Assembly (NCBI GenBank): GCA_026392035.1
Contig: JAPLCX010000080.1
Location: 1-41,867, forward strand
Origin: Candidatus Auribacterota bacterium
Lineage (GTDB): Bacteria; Auribacterota; Tritonobacteria; UBA1439
Reading direction: 5' to 3'
DNA length: 41,867 bases
Shown here: positions 7,159 to 15,388 of the stretch, piece after piece
Layout of the letters: the number at the start of each line of letters is the position of its first letter
How positions within the stretch are numbered: the first letter of the stretch is position 1
Made by a program: the position numbers and the translations under genes
Notes under the pieces: generated by a model
Database searches by the model: none
What the model was told of the DNA's origin: nothing
The model's input: only the letters and a program-made list of their open reading frames with translations

Positions 7159-8718
7159 TCAAAGTGGAGCCGTCAATCCCGGGTTCAGCCGCCTCTCATA
7201 GATCACATAGCCGCCACCCAGAAGCACCGGGTGGTACTCCGTATCGAGGATGAACTGAAGTTCTTTAAACTCCCGACTCGTATCTGGTCCGGAGACCCAG
7301 GGCTTATCAGTCTCAACCTGGATAACGAATCGCGGCTTTGCTGCCGCCAGGCATTTAATGAAACAGGCACGCATTTCTTGTATATAGACACTCGAGACGT
7401 GATGGTAAAAAATGAAATCGCCAAAGAAAGGAGTCGCGAGCGGCGCCCGCGCTATCAGCATCGCATGGACCGCGCCGCCCGTCCAATCAAGCGGCTGGAC
7501 TTTGTCGCCCGGTTGCATATGCGTTTTCAAGTATGCTGCAATTTCGTCAACCCTCCCGTTGTTGGGAGGCGGCGGCAGCCTTCCCTTTATCTGCTCAAAG
7601 AATACGTTCGGGGGGCGTAGCAGAAAACATATCGCAAGGAGAAACACCGCAACAGGGAATCGCCTGCGCACCGCATTGCTTGCCTCAGGCTGCTCAACAA
7701 AGCAGAGGGAACTCAGGAGCGCCATGAAATATGCGAACGGGAGCCAATGGTAGGTGTAGAACTTGCCGGCCCACAGGACATACACACTATATAAGAACGC
7801 CAGCCCGATGAGCAGGACCACCTGCCGTTTCTGGGCGCTCGTGAGTGAGGAACTGAGAAACGAAATGCACACGCCGACCGCGGCGGGGATACAATACAGG
7901 CCGTAACCGCCAAAGCGCATGTAGTTCATTAAAAGATACTTCGCGCGAGGAGGACCGGTAAGTATCTCGTGGTATCCTGTAAGCTGGCCATAAAGCGGCC
8001 AGTAATTGACCGCAATATCAAAGAAACCCTGCAATGCCCCGTTTTGGAATAGCCAGAGCGCTAGTGCCAGCGCCGGGAGTAAAAAACCGAGCATTGAAAG
8101 TCCGATAATCACCGGTACTCGGGAGACGGCTTGCGGGGCGCCGGGGTGACGCCTGCGGTCAATTATTCGCCACGACAGCACAAGCGGAAACGCGATTGCC
8201 GCATGAGGCTTGAGCGCGGCAGCCAATCCGAAAAAGAAGCCCACCGCCATACCGTTCATCGCTTCGCTCTTCCAGCGGTTCGAAGACGCAAGAATGAGGG
8301 CAATGATCACCGGGAGGAGTAACAGATATTCTCTCTGCATGCTCGCGATCGGTCCACGGCCAAGATATATGAGGCCAAAAAGAATCGCCCCGCACCAGGC
8401 AACGCGCCCGCCGAGTTTTTTCATCCAGTGCCACGTCGCACTCAGTATCGCACCGAGGTAAATCAAATCGGCGCATCGAAAACCAAGGTCGCTGTATCCG
8501 AAGATGAGACCAATGCACACGTTCACGAAGTATATTCCCGGGATATTGATGTCAAAGAAATCACGGTAGGGAACATAATGCAGATGTTCAATCAGATACG
8601 CCATATACAACTGAAGAGGGGCGTCGTGCATCATGCGCCATCTCAGCGAGAACACGGCGACTGCGAGGAGCACGACGCTCATGAGCACAAGAATGACAAC
8701 CGCAAACACGCGCTGCAT
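7159..8718 (-). CDS. Polytopic membrane glycosyltransferase-like protein (GT39/ArnT superfamily type)
   Basis: 519 residues with about ten membrane segments and a short soluble C-terminal domain. After the first membrane segment comes HDAPLQLYMAYLIEHLHYVPYRD, here cited only by its key acidic residues D32 and D53. This layout is that of PMT_2/GT39-type enzymes, which move sugars from polyprenyl-phosphate donors outside the membrane. A GTG at 8775 would add 19 residues but lacks a ribosome site; the ATG at 8718 follows a weak GAGAG. It is divergent from a second protein of the same general type. Acceptor and donor are unknown. Confidence 0.65.
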   Translation of the reverse strand: MQRVFAVVILVLMSVVLLAVAVFSLRWRMMHDAPLQLYMAYLIEHLHYVPYRDFFDINIPGIYFVNVCIGLIFGYSDLGFRCADLIYLGAILSATWHWMKKLGGRVAWCGAILFGLIYLGRGPIASMQREYLLLLPVIIALILASSNRWKSEAMNGMAVGFFFGLAAALKPHAAIAFPLVLSWRIIDRRRHPGAPQAVSRVPVIIGLSMLGFLLPALALALWLFQNGALQGFFDIAVNYWPLYGQLTGYHEILTGPPRAKYLLMNYMRFGGYGLYCIPAAVGVCISFLSSSLTSAQKRQVVLLIGLAFLYSVYVLWAGKFYTYHWLPFAYFMALLSSLCFVEQPEASNAVRRRFPVAVFLLAICFLLRPPNVFFEQIKGRLPPPPNNGRVDEIAAYLKTHMQPGDKVQPLDWTGGAVHAMLIARAPLATPFFGDFIFYHHVSSVYIQEMRACFIKCLAAAKPRFVIQVETDKPWVSGPDTSREFKELQFILDTEYHPVLLGGGYVIYERRLNPGLTAPL

Positions 8719-8880
8719 ACTGTCTCTCACCACAGAGGTATGTTCCTCACCGATCAAGAATATCTTCAGGGGCACATGCGCATCGCAGTGTGTCTCTTTT
8801 CCATGATATATCTATTCTCACTGAATGTCATCCGGGAGTTAGCACAATGCTGCTTCTCCCCCTGCACGCAACGATCTGAT

Positions 8881-8910
8881 TTGCCAGGAGGTGGATGAAA
8901 ATGTTATACT
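8881..8910 (+). promoter_or_regulatory. Promoter giving a near-leaderless start for the next gene
   Basis: TTGCCA (8881-8886), an 18-base spacer and TATACT (8905-8910). The ATG at 8918 begins seven bases after the -10 box, so the message would start at or next to the start codon. An AGGAGG at 8886-8891 overlaps this promoter and is too far from 8918 to act as its ribosome site; it faces only a GTG at 8891 that overlaps it and an eight-codon frame at 8895. Confidence 0.5.
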
Positions 8911-8917
8911 CCGCTTT

Positions 8918-10525
8918 ATGAATCGCACCACACGTCCGTTTACCATGGTGTTCATAGCAGGCCTCGCCGCGCGTCTTTTATTTTCCCTGATGCCTGTTTC
9001 AACCCTCATTGGAAAATTTGTCTCGGACGATGCGTACTATTATTTCGTGATCGCCCGCAATGTGGCGCGAGGCTACGGCGCGAGTTTCGATGGGACAAGC
9101 CTGACGAACGGTTTTCACCCTTTGCTTGTTGCGCTCCTGGCTCCCCTGTTCCGCTTCGTGGATGGCAATCCCGATCTTCCAGTCCACTGCGCCCTTGTGA
9201 TGCTCTCGATATTCGACTGCCTCGCCGGCTACCTCATCTACCGCACCCTCCGCACGATCTCCGACGAGCGGGGGGCGCTCATCGGGAGCGCATTCTGGCT
9301 CCTCAATCCCTGTCTCTTCTTTGTTTCCCTGACGGGGACGGAGGCCAGCCTCTGCGCATTCTTCGTGGCGTATGCCATCCTGCTCTATACGGTGCTGATT
9401 CAGCGGCAGGAGCTGGAAACCCGCCGCGCCGTCCTGCTGGGAGCAGTGACCGGGCTGGCAGCGCTTGCTCGCTCCGATTCGATTTTCCTGCTCGCCGCAT
9501 TCCTCATCGGCATCCTCACGCGCCGCGGCACACGCACGGAGAAGCGGCTCGCTCTATCGGCTGCGCTCTGTATCACCGCGCTCATCGTCTGCGCCCCATG
9601 GCTGCTCTGGAACCTTGCGCATTTTGGGACCATCCGCCAGGTGAGCGGCGTGGTAAAGCCATACATACAGAGGCTCCTCTTCCTGAAAGAAGGGGGCGCA
9701 TATGATGCCGCTCATCTCACCGCAAAGCTTCTCTCCAGCCTGAAGGCCGCGTTCGTCATGATCGCCACGAGCTCCGGGGTGCGGGTTACTGGATTTATCG
9801 CCCTGCTCGCGGTCATCGTGAGCGCCCTCACAGGTTTGAAACAGGAACAGTCTCGAAATGCCCGGAATATCATCTCGGTAGTACTCCTCTATGCCACTTT
9901 CATTTTCTTGTTCTACGGCCTCTATTTCTGGCATATCCAGGCCTGGTATTTTCACAGCGTGCTCATGGCCCTCTCAATACCCCTGGGCTGGGCGGCCTCT
10001 CTATGGGTCAGGCGTCTCGGGAGCCGCGTGGAAAAAGCATGGGGAATTGCGCTGGCCGCGGTCATGGCCGTGACTTTCATAAATGGATACAGACACTGGC
10101 GGATAGGATTCTACCCATGGCAGCAGACGTACTATCAACTGGCGCATGAGCTCGGCGATCGTTTCAAAGAACAAGACCGCTTCGCCGCCTTCAACGCCGG
10201 GGCCTACGGCTACTACTCGTCCGTCCCCCTGATCAACATGGACGGGCTCGTCAACAACAAGGCCTTTGACGCAATGAGGCAACGGACCCTGTTTACCGAC
10301 TTTCTCAGAGATCAGCGCGTCCGCTATGTCATGGACCATGAGTATATCGTCAAGATGTACTGGGGACTCTTCGGGACAGGCCGCCTGGAGGACAGATTAA
10401 CGCCCGTGGTGTCAATCATGACACCGTGGGTATTCTCAGATCAGTCTTCAGCACGGATTGTGATTTACGAAGTCGCAGGCAGCGCGGCGGGGCCGGAGAG
10501 CGAGACCACCTCCATACCTCGATAG
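8918..10525 (+). CDS. Polytopic membrane glycosyltransferase-like protein (ArnT/GT39 superfamily type)
   Basis: 535 residues with about 10-12 membrane segments. The first extracytoplasmic loop carries the paired acids SDDAYYYF (D37, D38), the typical catalytic-loop position in polyprenyl-phosphate-dependent GT-C enzymes, followed by NGFHPL. A soluble C-terminal portion ends in a beta-rich segment (ARIVIYEV). The ATG at 8918 fits a near-leaderless promoter; a GTG at 8891 would add nine residues without support. It is divergent from a similar gene and converges on hflX with only two bases between stops, so transcripts probably overlap. The likely role is envelope glycan or lipid glycosylation (inference). 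Confidence 0.65.
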   Translation: MNRTTRPFTMVFIAGLAARLLFSLMPVSTLIGKFVSDDAYYYFVIARNVARGYGASFDGTSLTNGFHPLLVALLAPLFRFVDGNPDLPVHCALVMLSIFDCLAGYLIYRTLRTISDERGALIGSAFWLLNPCLFFVSLTGTEASLCAFFVAYAILLYTVLIQRQELETRRAVLLGAVTGLAALARSDSIFLLAAFLIGILTRRGTRTEKRLALSAALCITALIVCAPWLLWNLAHFGTIRQVSGVVKPYIQRLLFLKEGGAYDAAHLTAKLLSSLKAAFVMIATSSGVRVTGFIALLAVIVSALTGLKQEQSRNARNIISVVLLYATFIFLFYGLYFWHIQAWYFHSVLMALSIPLGWAASLWVRRLGSRVEKAWGIALAAVMAVTFINGYRHWRIGFYPWQQTYYQLAHELGDRFKEQDRFAAFNAGAYGYYSSVPLINMDGLVNNKAFDAMRQRTLFTDFLRDQRVRYVMDHEYIVKMYWGLFGTGRLEDRLTPVVSIMTPWVFSDQSSARIVIYEVAGSAAGPESETTSIPR

Positions 10526-10527
10526 CT

Positions 10528-11820
10528 TTATTTCATATAGTGCTTCACCTCGCCGGCAAGCGCCGCCGGGAGCTCCGCCTCGATAACGACACTGTTCCCC
10601 CGGTAGGTGCGCGCGAGGACATTCCCCTCTTCGTAGATCCGGGAGATCAACGACGCCTCGCCCTGCGGCAGGACGAGGCGGCAGGAGACCATCTGCGTGC
10701 TCAGCTCCGCCTCGACCATCTTAAGCAACCGGTCGAGCCCCTCGCCGCGCAGCGCCGATACCGCGACGTGCAGGGGGAAATGCCTCCCGTACCGTTTAAT
10801 GCGGGATTCATCCCTCAGCAGGTCGATCTTGTTGAACGCGACAATGGCAGGCTTCTCGCCCGCCCCGATCTCCTTGAGCACCCCGCACGCCGAATCCATC
10901 TGTTCTTCCACCTGGTCATGAGAGACATCGACCACATGGATGAGCATATCAGCGCTCACCACCCCGTCGAGGGTCGCCTTGAACGATTCGATCAGATGGT
11001 GTGGGAGCTTTCGTATGAAACCGACCGTGTCCGCGAGCAGTATCTTCCGCCCCTTCGCCAGGGCGAGCACACGCGTGGTGGGGTCGAGCGTGGCGAAAAG
11101 CCTGTCCTCAACCAGCACGCCCGCGTGCGTGAGCGCATTCATGAGGGTGGACTTGCCGGCGTTGGTGTAGCCGACGATGGTGACCACCGGAATCTCCTTC
11201 CGCCGCCGCTGCTTCCCCTGCGTCCCCCGCTCCTTTTCGATCTCCGTGAGTTTATCGTTAAGATGGTCGATCTTTCCCCGGATGCGCCTGCGGTCAACCT
11301 CGAGCTGCTGCTCGCCCGGCCCCCTGGTGCCGATCCCTCCCTCCTGCCGCGAGAGGTGCGTCCAGGCCCGCGTGAGGCGGGGCAGCATGTAGCGGAGCTG
11401 CGCGAGCTCGACCTGGATCTTCCCCTCGCGTGACCGGGCGCGCTGCGCGAAAATGTCCATGATCAGCTCGGTCCGGTCAATCACCCGGCAGCCGGTGAGA
11501 TCCTGGAGGTTCTTCACCTGGGCGGGACTGAGCTCATCATCAAAAATGACGAGGTCAACAGCTTCTCTCGCGCAGAGGCTGTGGAGCTCTTCTGCCTTGC
11601 CACGCCCGATGTAATACGCGGCGCATGGAGCACGCAGTTTCTGTATCAGCGTGTCAACCACGTGCGCCCCCGCGGTTGAGGCGAGCTGCGCGAGCTCGGC
11701 GAGGTGGTCCTCGACGTGCCAGCGGCGGTTCATGCCGGTCTCGAGGCCGACCAGGACCCCCCGCTCGCGCCCACTCTCACCACACTCTCCACGCCGGTTG
11801 CTCGTTGTTACATTATTCAT
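10528..11820 (-). CDS. hflX: GTPase HflX (ribosome-splitting factor)
   Basis: 430 residues. The N-terminal HflX domain (about 40-200) contains YYIGRGKAEEL and the conserved GTRGPGEQQLEVDRR stretch. The GTPase domain follows with G1 GYTNAGKST (217-225), G3 DTVGF (264-268) and G4 NKID (330-333), then a short C-terminal domain. HflX splits stalled or heat-damaged 70S ribosomes using GTP. The first ~30 residues are unconserved; M30 is an alternative start. It lies downstream of miaA in the same orientation, with a hairpin repeat in the 81-base gap, echoing the miaA-(hfq)-hflX neighbourhood of other bacteria, though hfq is absent. Confidence 0.95.
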   Translation of the reverse strand: MNNVTTSNRRGECGESGRERGVLVGLETGMNRRWHVEDHLAELAQLASTAGAHVVDTLIQKLRAPCAAYYIGRGKAEELHSLCAREAVDLVIFDDELSPAQVKNLQDLTGCRVIDRTELIMDIFAQRARSREGKIQVELAQLRYMLPRLTRAWTHLSRQEGGIGTRGPGEQQLEVDRRRIRGKIDHLNDKLTEIEKERGTQGKQRRRKEIPVVTIVGYTNAGKSTLMNALTHAGVLVEDRLFATLDPTTRVLALAKGRKILLADTVGFIRKLPHHLIESFKATLDGVVSADMLIHVVDVSHDQVEEQMDSACGVLKEIGAGEKPAIVAFNKIDLLRDESRIKRYGRHFPLHVAVSALRGEGLDRLLKMVEAELSTQMVSCRLVLPQGEASLISRIYEEGNVLARTYRGNSVVIEAELPAALAGEVKHYMK

Positions 11821-11828
11821 GTTTTCTC

Positions 11829-11901
11829 ACCACTGAGGACACCGAAGACACTGAATAAACGATATTTCAGCGCACTCAGTGTTCTCAGTGCCCTCAGTGG
11901 T
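11829..11901. repeat. Hairpin repeat of the CACTGAAGA family
   Basis: An inverted repeat fills the gap between miaA and hflX: left arm 11829-11855 (CACTGAGGA/CACCGAAGA/CACTGAA units), right arm roughly 11873-11901 with the complementary units. No T-run follows. It belongs to the same family as 1365-1477 and 3603-3680. Confidence 0.8.
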
Positions 11902-12885
11902 TTAATCCTCTGTTGTTCGTGTACCATCCCGTGCTAACAAATACATGATTTTCTCTGCGGTTGTATCCGGGGTCTGGCCTTCCTGTATGTCCAGCCACTG
12001 TATCCTCGGATCCCTCCCGAACCACGTCATCTGCCGCTTGGCGAACGCCATGGTATTCTTCTTCAACGCCTCCATGGCCTCCGCGAGGGAGCAGTCCCCT
12101 TCGATATGCGCGCGCAGCTCCTTGATGCCGAGGGACTGCCATATAGTCGCATGAGGATCAATGCCAGCGCCGAGAAGCGCTCTCACCTCTTCGAGCGCGC
12201 CGCCGGCACACATCCGTTCCACCCGCTCCTCAATGCGGCGCCTGAGGGACTCCTTTTCTCTCCTCATCCCAATCATAATTATTTCGCAACCGAGATTCCT
12301 GCTGAAAAAAACTCCCGCATCCCCAACGCGCCCCTCTCCTCGCCACTCTCCCTGCTGCGACGAAATATTCTTCCCCGATACCTCGAACACCTCGAGCGCT
12401 CGGATGATCCTTTTTCTGTCGTTCGGGTGAATCCGCGCTGCCGCGCCGGGATCCACTTCCTTCAATCTCTCATAGAGCGGAGCGAGCCCCTCTTCGGCAA
12501 CCTCCCTCTCCAGCCGATCTCTCAGGACGGCATCCCTCCCCGGCCCTGTAAAGATGCCGTCCAGGAGCGCGCGCACATACATGCCGGACCCTCCCCCCAC
12601 CACCGGCACTCGCCCGTGGCCGCGTATGTTTGCAACTGCCTCCCGCGCGAGTCGAACGTACCGCGCGACATCGAACCGCTCCCTCGGATCGGCGATGTCA
12701 ATGAGATGATGAGGGATCGCCTGCCGCTCGGCGGGAGAGGGTTTCGCTGACAGGATGTCCAGCCCCCGATAGATCTGCATCGAGTCGGCCGACAGGATCT
12801 CGGCCCCGATCTTCCGGGCGAGCTCGATCGCCACTGCTGACTTGCCGACAGCAGTCTGACCGACAATAAATATAATGTCCGGCAT
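11902..12885 (-). CDS. miaA: tRNA dimethylallyltransferase MiaA
   Basis: 327 residues. The P-loop GQTAVGKSAV near the N-terminus, DSMQIYRGLDI and GGSGMYVRALLDG are MiaA signatures. The C-terminal half has the tRNA-binding region with TIWQSLGIKEL and KRQMTWFGRD. It transfers the dimethylallyl group to A37 of tRNAs reading UNN codons; MiaB, encoded at 18889-20223, then methylthiolates the product. The ATG at 12885 has no ribosome site but has TATACT eight bases upstream, suggesting a near-leaderless message; an in-frame TTG at 12894 is less likely. A solo insertion-sequence end begins 16 bases upstream of the start. Confidence 0.95.
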   Translation of the reverse strand: MPDIIFIVGQTAVGKSAVAIELARKIGAEILSADSMQIYRGLDILSAKPSPAERQAIPHHLIDIADPRERFDVARYVRLAREAVANIRGHGRVPVVGGGSGMYVRALLDGIFTGPGRDAVLRDRLEREVAEEGLAPLYERLKEVDPGAAARIHPNDRKRIIRALEVFEVSGKNISSQQGEWRGEGRVGDAGVFFSRNLGCEIIMIGMRREKESLRRRIEERVERMCAGGALEEVRALLGAGIDPHATIWQSLGIKELRAHIEGDCSLAEAMEALKKNTMAFAKRQMTWFGRDPRIQWLDIQEGQTPDTTAEKIMYLLARDGTRTTED

Positions 12886-12893
12886 GATAATCA

Positions 12894-12899
12894 AGTATA
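12894..12899 (-). promoter_or_regulatory. -10 box directly before miaA
   Basis: TATACT on the minus strand, eight bases before the miaA ATG, with no ribosome site between. It abuts the inverted insertion-sequence end at 12901-12944. No good -35 is seen. Confidence 0.35.
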
Positions 12900-12900
12900 T

Positions 12901-12944
12901 TGTAAGGGGTCACTTATAGAGGGGGGCCACGGATCCCGCTAAGC
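12901..12944 (-). mobile_element. Solo insertion-sequence end (44-base inverted copy of 139-182)
   Basis: All 44 bases are the exact reverse complement of 139-182. No transposase frame lies beside this copy, so it is a solo end or remnant. Its outer edge (TGTAAGGGGTCA) faces miaA. Confidence 0.8.
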
Positions 12945-13026
12945 GGGACGGATTATGACGGATATTCACAGATGAAAAGAAAGCTTCATCTGCGGCCATC
13001 CGTGTGGTTATCCGTGAAAATCCGTG
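12945..13026. repeat. Intergenic repeat of the ATCCGTG/CAGATG family
   Basis: Three ATCCGTG units (12998-13004, 13010-13016, 13020-13026) and a small hairpin (CAGATGAA 12969-12976 with TTCATCTG 12985-12992) lie between the solo insertion end and the next gene. The unit is similar in character to, but distinct from, the CACTGAAGA and CACGGAGA repeats. The rest of the gap to 13178 shows nothing definite. Confidence 0.6.
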
Positions 13027-13178
13027 GCGAACATCATTTATCGCAAAATCATAGAAAGGGGATATCTAATCTATAATTACGATAGTTTCGCACGGCGGCA
13101 ATAAATATTCTTGATTTATCGTCTTGAATAAGAGATGATATTGCTCAATCTTTAATCTCTAAAAAGGGAGGAGGTATC

Positions 13179-13541
13179 ATGAAGAAGTTAGCGGTTGCGG
13201 TAGTATTCCTCGCTATCGCCGGCGTCATCTTTGCCCAGGATGCCCCGAAGGCCGAAAAGCCCGAGGGTGCAGCTCCGGCGGCTCCGGTGAGCGGTGAGGT
13301 GAAGGAGGCCCCTGCGGAGGCTCCGGCGAGCGCTGCGGTAAAGGAAGCCCCGGCGGCGGCAGAGGGCGAGTTCTGCGCAAAGGTAAGAACAGTAGATGGC
13401 AAGGAGACGCTGGGAAAGTGCCACAAGAAGGGATGCAAATTTTTCCCGAAAGGCAACCTCAAGTGTTTCCCGACCGCCGACGCCGCCAAGGGCGCCGGTG
13501 TTTTGGGCTTCTGCAAGATGTGCTGCAAGGAGCTTCAATAG
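13179..13541 (+). CDS. Small exported Ala/Pro-rich protein with a cysteine-rich C-terminal domain
   Basis: 120 residues. A signal peptide (cleavage likely after VIFAQ, about residue 20) leads to a low-complexity Ala/Pro/Glu linker (about 22-63) and a compact domain with seven cysteines (EFC, GKCHKKGC, LKC, GFCKMCC). The spacing CHKKGC...NLKCF...AGVLGFCKMC resembles the layout of small zinc domains like the Ada-type metal-binding fold, but this is only a visual likeness. The ribosome site GGGAGGAGG is very strong and a good terminator follows, so it is a well-expressed single gene. Periplasmic metal or redox binding is a guess; I do not recognise a family. Confidence 0.75.
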   Translation: MKKLAVAVVFLAIAGVIFAQDAPKAEKPEGAAPAAPVSGEVKEAPAEAPASAAVKEAPAAAEGEFCAKVRTVDGKETLGKCHKKGCKFFPKGNLKCFPTADAAKGAGVLGFCKMCCKELQ

Positions 13542-13576
13542 AAACGTTTCAAATTCATTCAAGAATGGCAGCGCAA

Positions 13577-13604
13577 AAATGCCCCTCAGCAATGAGGGGC
13601 ATTT
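13577..13604 (+). terminator. Rho-independent terminator after the Cys-rich gene
   Basis: Perfect 12-base stem (13577-13588 with 13593-13604) with loop GCAA, followed by GTTTTG. It is 35 bases past the stop at 13541 and, read from the other strand, also ends the mutS-mutL transcript. Confidence 0.9.
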
Positions 13605-13651
13605 GTTTTGTATCTCTTGAGTTCCCAATAGATTACATACAACGTCTGCAA

Positions 13652-15388
13652 TTACGTTCGGCCGAACTTCTTGTCCAGTTCCGCCATGCTTATCATGATG
13701 ATCGTCGGGCGGCCGTGCGGGCAGGAGTTTGGGGATTTGCACTTCAGGAGATCACTCACCAGCCTCTGGAGTTCCTCGCCCCTCAGCGGGTCTCTCCGCT
13801 TCACCGCGGCGCGACAGACCTTCATGGCCACCCTCGCCGCCATCTCGTCCTTCACCGCCCTGCTCCTCCCCTCCTCCGCGAGCTCGCCCAGGACATCACG
13901 CATGAGCCGCTCGGCGTCTATGGCGCCCAGGCAGGCCGGCAGGTGGTCCACCTTCACGTCATTGTCACCGAATAACTCCACGCCGATCCCCAGTGATGTA
14001 AACGTCCCGATATGGTCGCCCACCAGCGCATACTCGGGCGCCGAGAGGTGCACCACGGCGGGGATGAGGAGGCGCTGGACCTCGCCCTCCCCCTTTTCGC
14101 CGAGGCGCATCACCTTCTCAAACAGGATGCGCTCGTGCGCGGCGTGCTGGTCTATGATCGCCATCCCTTCAGGAGTTTCGCAGATCACGTAGAGATTCTT
14201 GATCTGGCCGATGGGGCGGAGGCGCTCCATTCCCGTTCCCAGAGCGCCCTCACTCGCCCCCTCCGAGGGCAAGGGTTCCTGGGCGAACGGTGCAACGGGG
14301 ATCCTCGAGGTCAATCCGCCCTCGCTCATGGTCTCGTAATGGGCGACCGGTTCGCTGACGGTCTGACCGTGTGCGGTGAACCCCGCTCCCGCGGCGCACC
14401 CTGAGGAGCGGAGTGCGCGCGACAGAACTTCCCGTACGAGATCGCGGACGAGTGAACCGTTTCGAAAACGCACCTCGCGCTTCGCGGGGTGGACGTTCAC
14501 GTCAACCTCGGCGGGGTCAATTTCGAGAAAGACGAAAACGACCGGGTAGCGTTTCGCGGGAAGGACCCCCTCGCAGGCGTCCACAACCGCGAAACTTATG
14601 ATTTTGTCCTGGACTGGCCGGCCGTTGACAAAGAAATGCTGCCCGCTGCGATTTCCCCGTGTCACCTCGGGCGCGCTGATGAAGCCGCGTATCGAAACCG
14701 AACCACTTCCCTCACCGAACGGTATTAGTTTGTCCGCGAGCTCCGCGCCGAAGAGCGCTCTGATGCGGTCGATCGCCTTTGCGGCGGCAGGCCCCCTGAT
14801 AATCTCCTCACCATCTGAGATGAGCGTGAAACCTATCTCCGGCCTCGCCAGCGCCTGAGAGATCACCGCTGAGGCGATGTATGAATTCTCCGCCCGTTCG
14901 GAGCGAAGAAATTTGCGCCGCGCGGGGGTGTTGAAAAAGAGGTCGCGGACGATGACCTCGGTGCCCTCCGGAGCGCCCGTTTCCTTGACCTCTCCGATCC
15001 TGCCCCCCACCACGGTCACGCGCGTCCCGGCAAGCGCCCCCCGTTCCTTTGTCGTGAGTTCCAGGCGCGAGACGGCCGCGATGGAGGGGAGCGCTTCGCC
15101 GCGGAATCCCAGCGTGCGGATGGCGAAGATATCGGCGGCATCGGTGATCTTGCTCGTCGTGTGCCGCTCCAGTGCGAGCCCCGCGTCCTCCCGCCCCATC
15201 CCGCAGCCATTGTCACGCACCCTCACCAGCGACGTGCCGCCCGTGCGCACCTCGATGGAGATCTCGGAGGCGCCCGCGTCGATCGCGTTTTCCATAAGCT
15301 CCTTGACCGCGGACGCCGGCCGCTCGACCACCTCGCCGGCGGCGATCTTGTTCACGACCCCATCGGGCAACACCCTAATGCGGCTCAC
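13652..15388 (-). CDS. mutL: DNA mismatch repair protein MutL (endonuclease type)
   Basis: 578 residues. The GHKL ATPase core has MENAIDAGA, DNGCGM and TLGFRGEAL; the transducer domain has GRPVQDK and VDVNVHPAK. The C-terminal domain carries the endonuclease motif DQHAAHERILFE (from D413) and CPHGRP (from C556), so this MutL should nick DNA itself, as in bacteria without MutH. The linker (about 325-390) is short. The start is GTG at 15388, overlapping the mutS stop by 14 bases, so translation is coupled. It is the last gene of the mutS-mutL unit. Confidence 0.97.
   Translation of the reverse strand: MSRIRVLPDGVVNKIAAGEVVERPASAVKELMENAIDAGASEISIEVRTGGTSLVRVRDNGCGMGREDAGLALERHTTSKITDAADIFAIRTLGFRGEALPSIAAVSRLELTTKERGALAGTRVTVVGGRIGEVKETGAPEGTEVIVRDLFFNTPARRKFLRSERAENSYIASAVISQALARPEIGFTLISDGEEIIRGPAAAKAIDRIRALFGAELADKLIPFGEGSGSVSIRGFISAPEVTRGNRSGQHFFVNGRPVQDKIISFAVVDACEGVLPAKRYPVVFVFLEIDPAEVDVNVHPAKREVRFRNGSLVRDLVREVLSRALRSSGCAAGAGFTAHGQTVSEPVAHYETMSEGGLTSRIPVAPFAQEPLPSEGASEGALGTGMERLRPIGQIKNLYVICETPEGMAIIDQHAAHERILFEKVMRLGEKGEGEVQRLLIPAVVHLSAPEYALVGDHIGTFTSLGIGVELFGDNDVKVDHLPACLGAIDAERLMRDVLGELAEEGRSRAVKDEMAARVAMKVCRAAVKRRDPLRGEELQRLVSDLLKCKSPNSCPHGRPTIIMISMAELDKKFGRT

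Noticed and set aside
10426-11433. Long plus-strand frame antisense to hflX (335 codons)
   Set aside because: It is an antisense shadow of a clearly conserved gene; its Arg/Leu/Pro-rich composition is typical of such shadows in GC-rich DNA.
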